DNA of 5,977 bases from DAOUET01 sp034430155 (lineage in GTDB: Bacteria; Chloroflexota; Anaerolineae; Anaerolineales; UBA4823). Both the position numbers and the translations under genes were made by a program. This document shows, in pieces, positions 5,077 through 5,977 of this stretch (positions are counted from its first letter, which is position 1; every line of letters starts with the position of its first letter). The notes beneath the pieces are model-generated. The model was not told where the DNA came from and made no database searches. It saw nothing but the letters and a program-made list of their open reading frames with translations. The DNA is taken from the NCBI GenBank assembly GCA_034430155.1, contig DAOUET010000108.1:1-5977 (forward strand), given 5' to 3'.

Positions 5077-5653
5077 AAATGTTTCGAATGATGACAATAA
5101 AAACGCTCAATATATCAATAAATATATAAACGAAGGATAGCAGGCTCAAGCGCTGTACAAATGAATTTATGATCTCTTCAAGGCGCTTGAAATGCTGCAC
5201 AAGTAGATAAGCAATCCCAATGGTAAATAAATAAACCAAAATCCAAGGAATAAATTGTCTAGCTCCCCACAAACGAACTGTTTCAGCGTTAAAGTGGGCA
5301 AGGATGAACCAGGTCGAAGTGAAGAAAACCACCACTGTACTTAGAGCTAAAAAATTTTCCCGGAACAGCTGCCAAGGAAGGACAGTGCTTAGCAAAAGTA
5401 AGAGAAACAGAACGATCAGACTCTCCAACAAGGCAAAGGCTTGAGTGTATGCAATGACTCCTATCAAATCCCAAATACTCAAACGAAGTATCCAGGCTGG
5501 AACTTCCTTCAACATGTTGAAAATAGACCAGACCTGAATTGGGAAAATACAGGCTGCCAATGCATAAATTATTTCTTGCCTGAAAGGGTAGCGCCGTTTA
5601 TAGGTAGCCAAGGCTTCTTTACTTTTTTCCTCGAAGCTTCTGATCCTGATCAT
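5075..5653 (-). CDS. Polytopic membrane protein, unknown function
   Basis: 192 residues. A charged cytoplasmic-like N-terminus (1-27, many K/R/E) is followed by about five or six hydrophobic segments near 28-47, 58-75, 76-94, 102-120, 133-153 and 168-189. The loops are short, with RQEII and QHFKRLEEI as charged boundaries. I recognise no catalytic motif or named family. The gene lies 48 bases after the YIDPNTGG protein, and its stop sits inside the binding site of the sulfatase-like gene, so all three are likely cotranscribed. It may form a membrane partner or substrate channel for the exported enzyme, but that rests on position alone. The ATG at 5653 lacks a good Shine-Dalgarno sequence. No long frame on the opposite strand competes. 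Confidence 0.8.
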   Translation of the reverse strand: MIRIRSFEEKSKEALATYKRRYPFRQEIIYALAACIFPIQVWSIFNMLKEVPAWILRLSIWDLIGVIAYTQAFALLESLIVLFLLLLLSTVLPWQLFRENFLALSTVVVFFTSTWFILAHFNAETVRLWGARQFIPWILVYLFTIGIAYLLVQHFKRLEEIINSFVQRLSLLSFVYIFIDILSVFIVIIRNI

Positions 5654-5701
5654 CAGAATTCAGCAGTACTGGGAAATATCTCGAAGTGAATAATCTAAGA
5701 T

Positions 5702-5965
5702 TTAATCAAGGAATTTATCTGCCTCTGCCTCAACCCCCTCCTTTGGTTCCTTGTTGTGAAAAAACCGGATACCGCGGTAGAAAATCATTTTTATTTTGCT
5801 TGAGAATAATAAAATCAAACCCGAGAAAATGCCAAATAAGACCGCCAATAATTGAAACAACATGCCGCCTGTGTTTGGATCGATATAGGCTGCCAAAACA
5901 GGTCGGGCAATCATAAATGAGAAGATGGCGGCTAAAATGCCTGATTTCAATATCCTGCCCTTCAT
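5702..5965 (-). CDS. Small exported membrane protein with YIDPNTGG motif
   Basis: 87 residues. AAGGAG at 5977-5972 lies six bases before the ATG. Residues 1-25 form a signal peptide (basic KGRILK, hydrophobic core, VLA before a likely cleavage site). Mature sequence then begins AYIDPNTGG, a form of the YIDPGTG motif I recall in short bacterial membrane proteins, sometimes encoded near envelope-polymer or sulfatase-like genes. A transmembrane helix follows at about 36-56, then a basic stretch (SSKIKMIFYRGIR) and an acidic tail (EPKEGVEAEADKF). This predicts a short external N-terminus, one membrane pass and a cytoplasmic tail. Biochemical function is unknown to me. It heads the visible part of the apparent operon; the promoter would lie beyond the window. 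Confidence 0.82.
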   Translation of the reverse strand: MKGRILKSGILAAIFSFMIARPVLAAYIDPNTGGMLFQLLAVLFGIFSGLILLFSSKIKMIFYRGIRFFHNKEPKEGVEAEADKFLD

Positions 5966-5971
5966 GCTTTT

Positions 5972-5977
5972 CTCCTT
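5972..5977 (-). promoter_or_regulatory. Shine-Dalgarno of the YIDPNTGG gene
   Basis: AAGGAG at the very edge of the window, six bases from the ATG at 5965, supports that start. Confidence 0.75.

Overview
The window looks like an accessory region of a bacterial chromosome, probably from Chloroflexota (Anaerolineae or a relative). That is an inference from gene style: a Tat-exported alkaline-phosphatase-superfamily protein, a propeller protein with a Pro/Ser/Thr-rich tail, four-helix-bundle (4HB) relics, and dispersed TGGTC-type heptamer repeats. No RNA gene, CRISPR array or recognisable IS transposase was found.

Right part (about 3532-5977, minus strand). Three genes are packed head to tail. 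First is an 87-residue secreted or membrane protein with a YIDPNTGG motif, then a 192-residue polytopic membrane protein, then a sulfatase-like protein with a twin-arginine signal. The last carries Thr where true sulfatases carry the formylglycine Cys/Ser. Its best start is GTG at 5064, with a strong ribosome binding site overlapping the upstream stop codon. The three probably form one operon acting on envelope or extracellular polymers.

Middle part (about 1505-3531). A plus-strand AbiEi/AbiEii-type toxin-antitoxin pair (1877-3192, ATGA overlap) sits against the direction of everything around it. On each side lies a related array of degenerate heptamers containing the same inverted repeat. 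Outside each array lies a broken piece of a minus-strand 4HB gene. The N-terminal half is on the left, frameshifted and with a stop codon. The C-terminal half is on the right. The two halves are nearly complementary but in permuted order. Each is fused to a foreign fragment: the left half runs into the last 37 codons of a second sulfatase-like gene, and the right half is preceded by 20 residues resembling the start of a polysaccharide-export ABC-2 permease. The middle therefore reads as a recombination scar carrying a toxin-antitoxin cassette.

Left part (1-1508, minus strand). A 41-codon ORF of unknown nature overlaps the stop of the sulfatase fragment. It is followed by a large sialidase-like (BNR/Asp-box) beta-propeller protein with an N-terminal membrane segment. 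This gene runs off the window at position 1, so its C-terminus is not visible.
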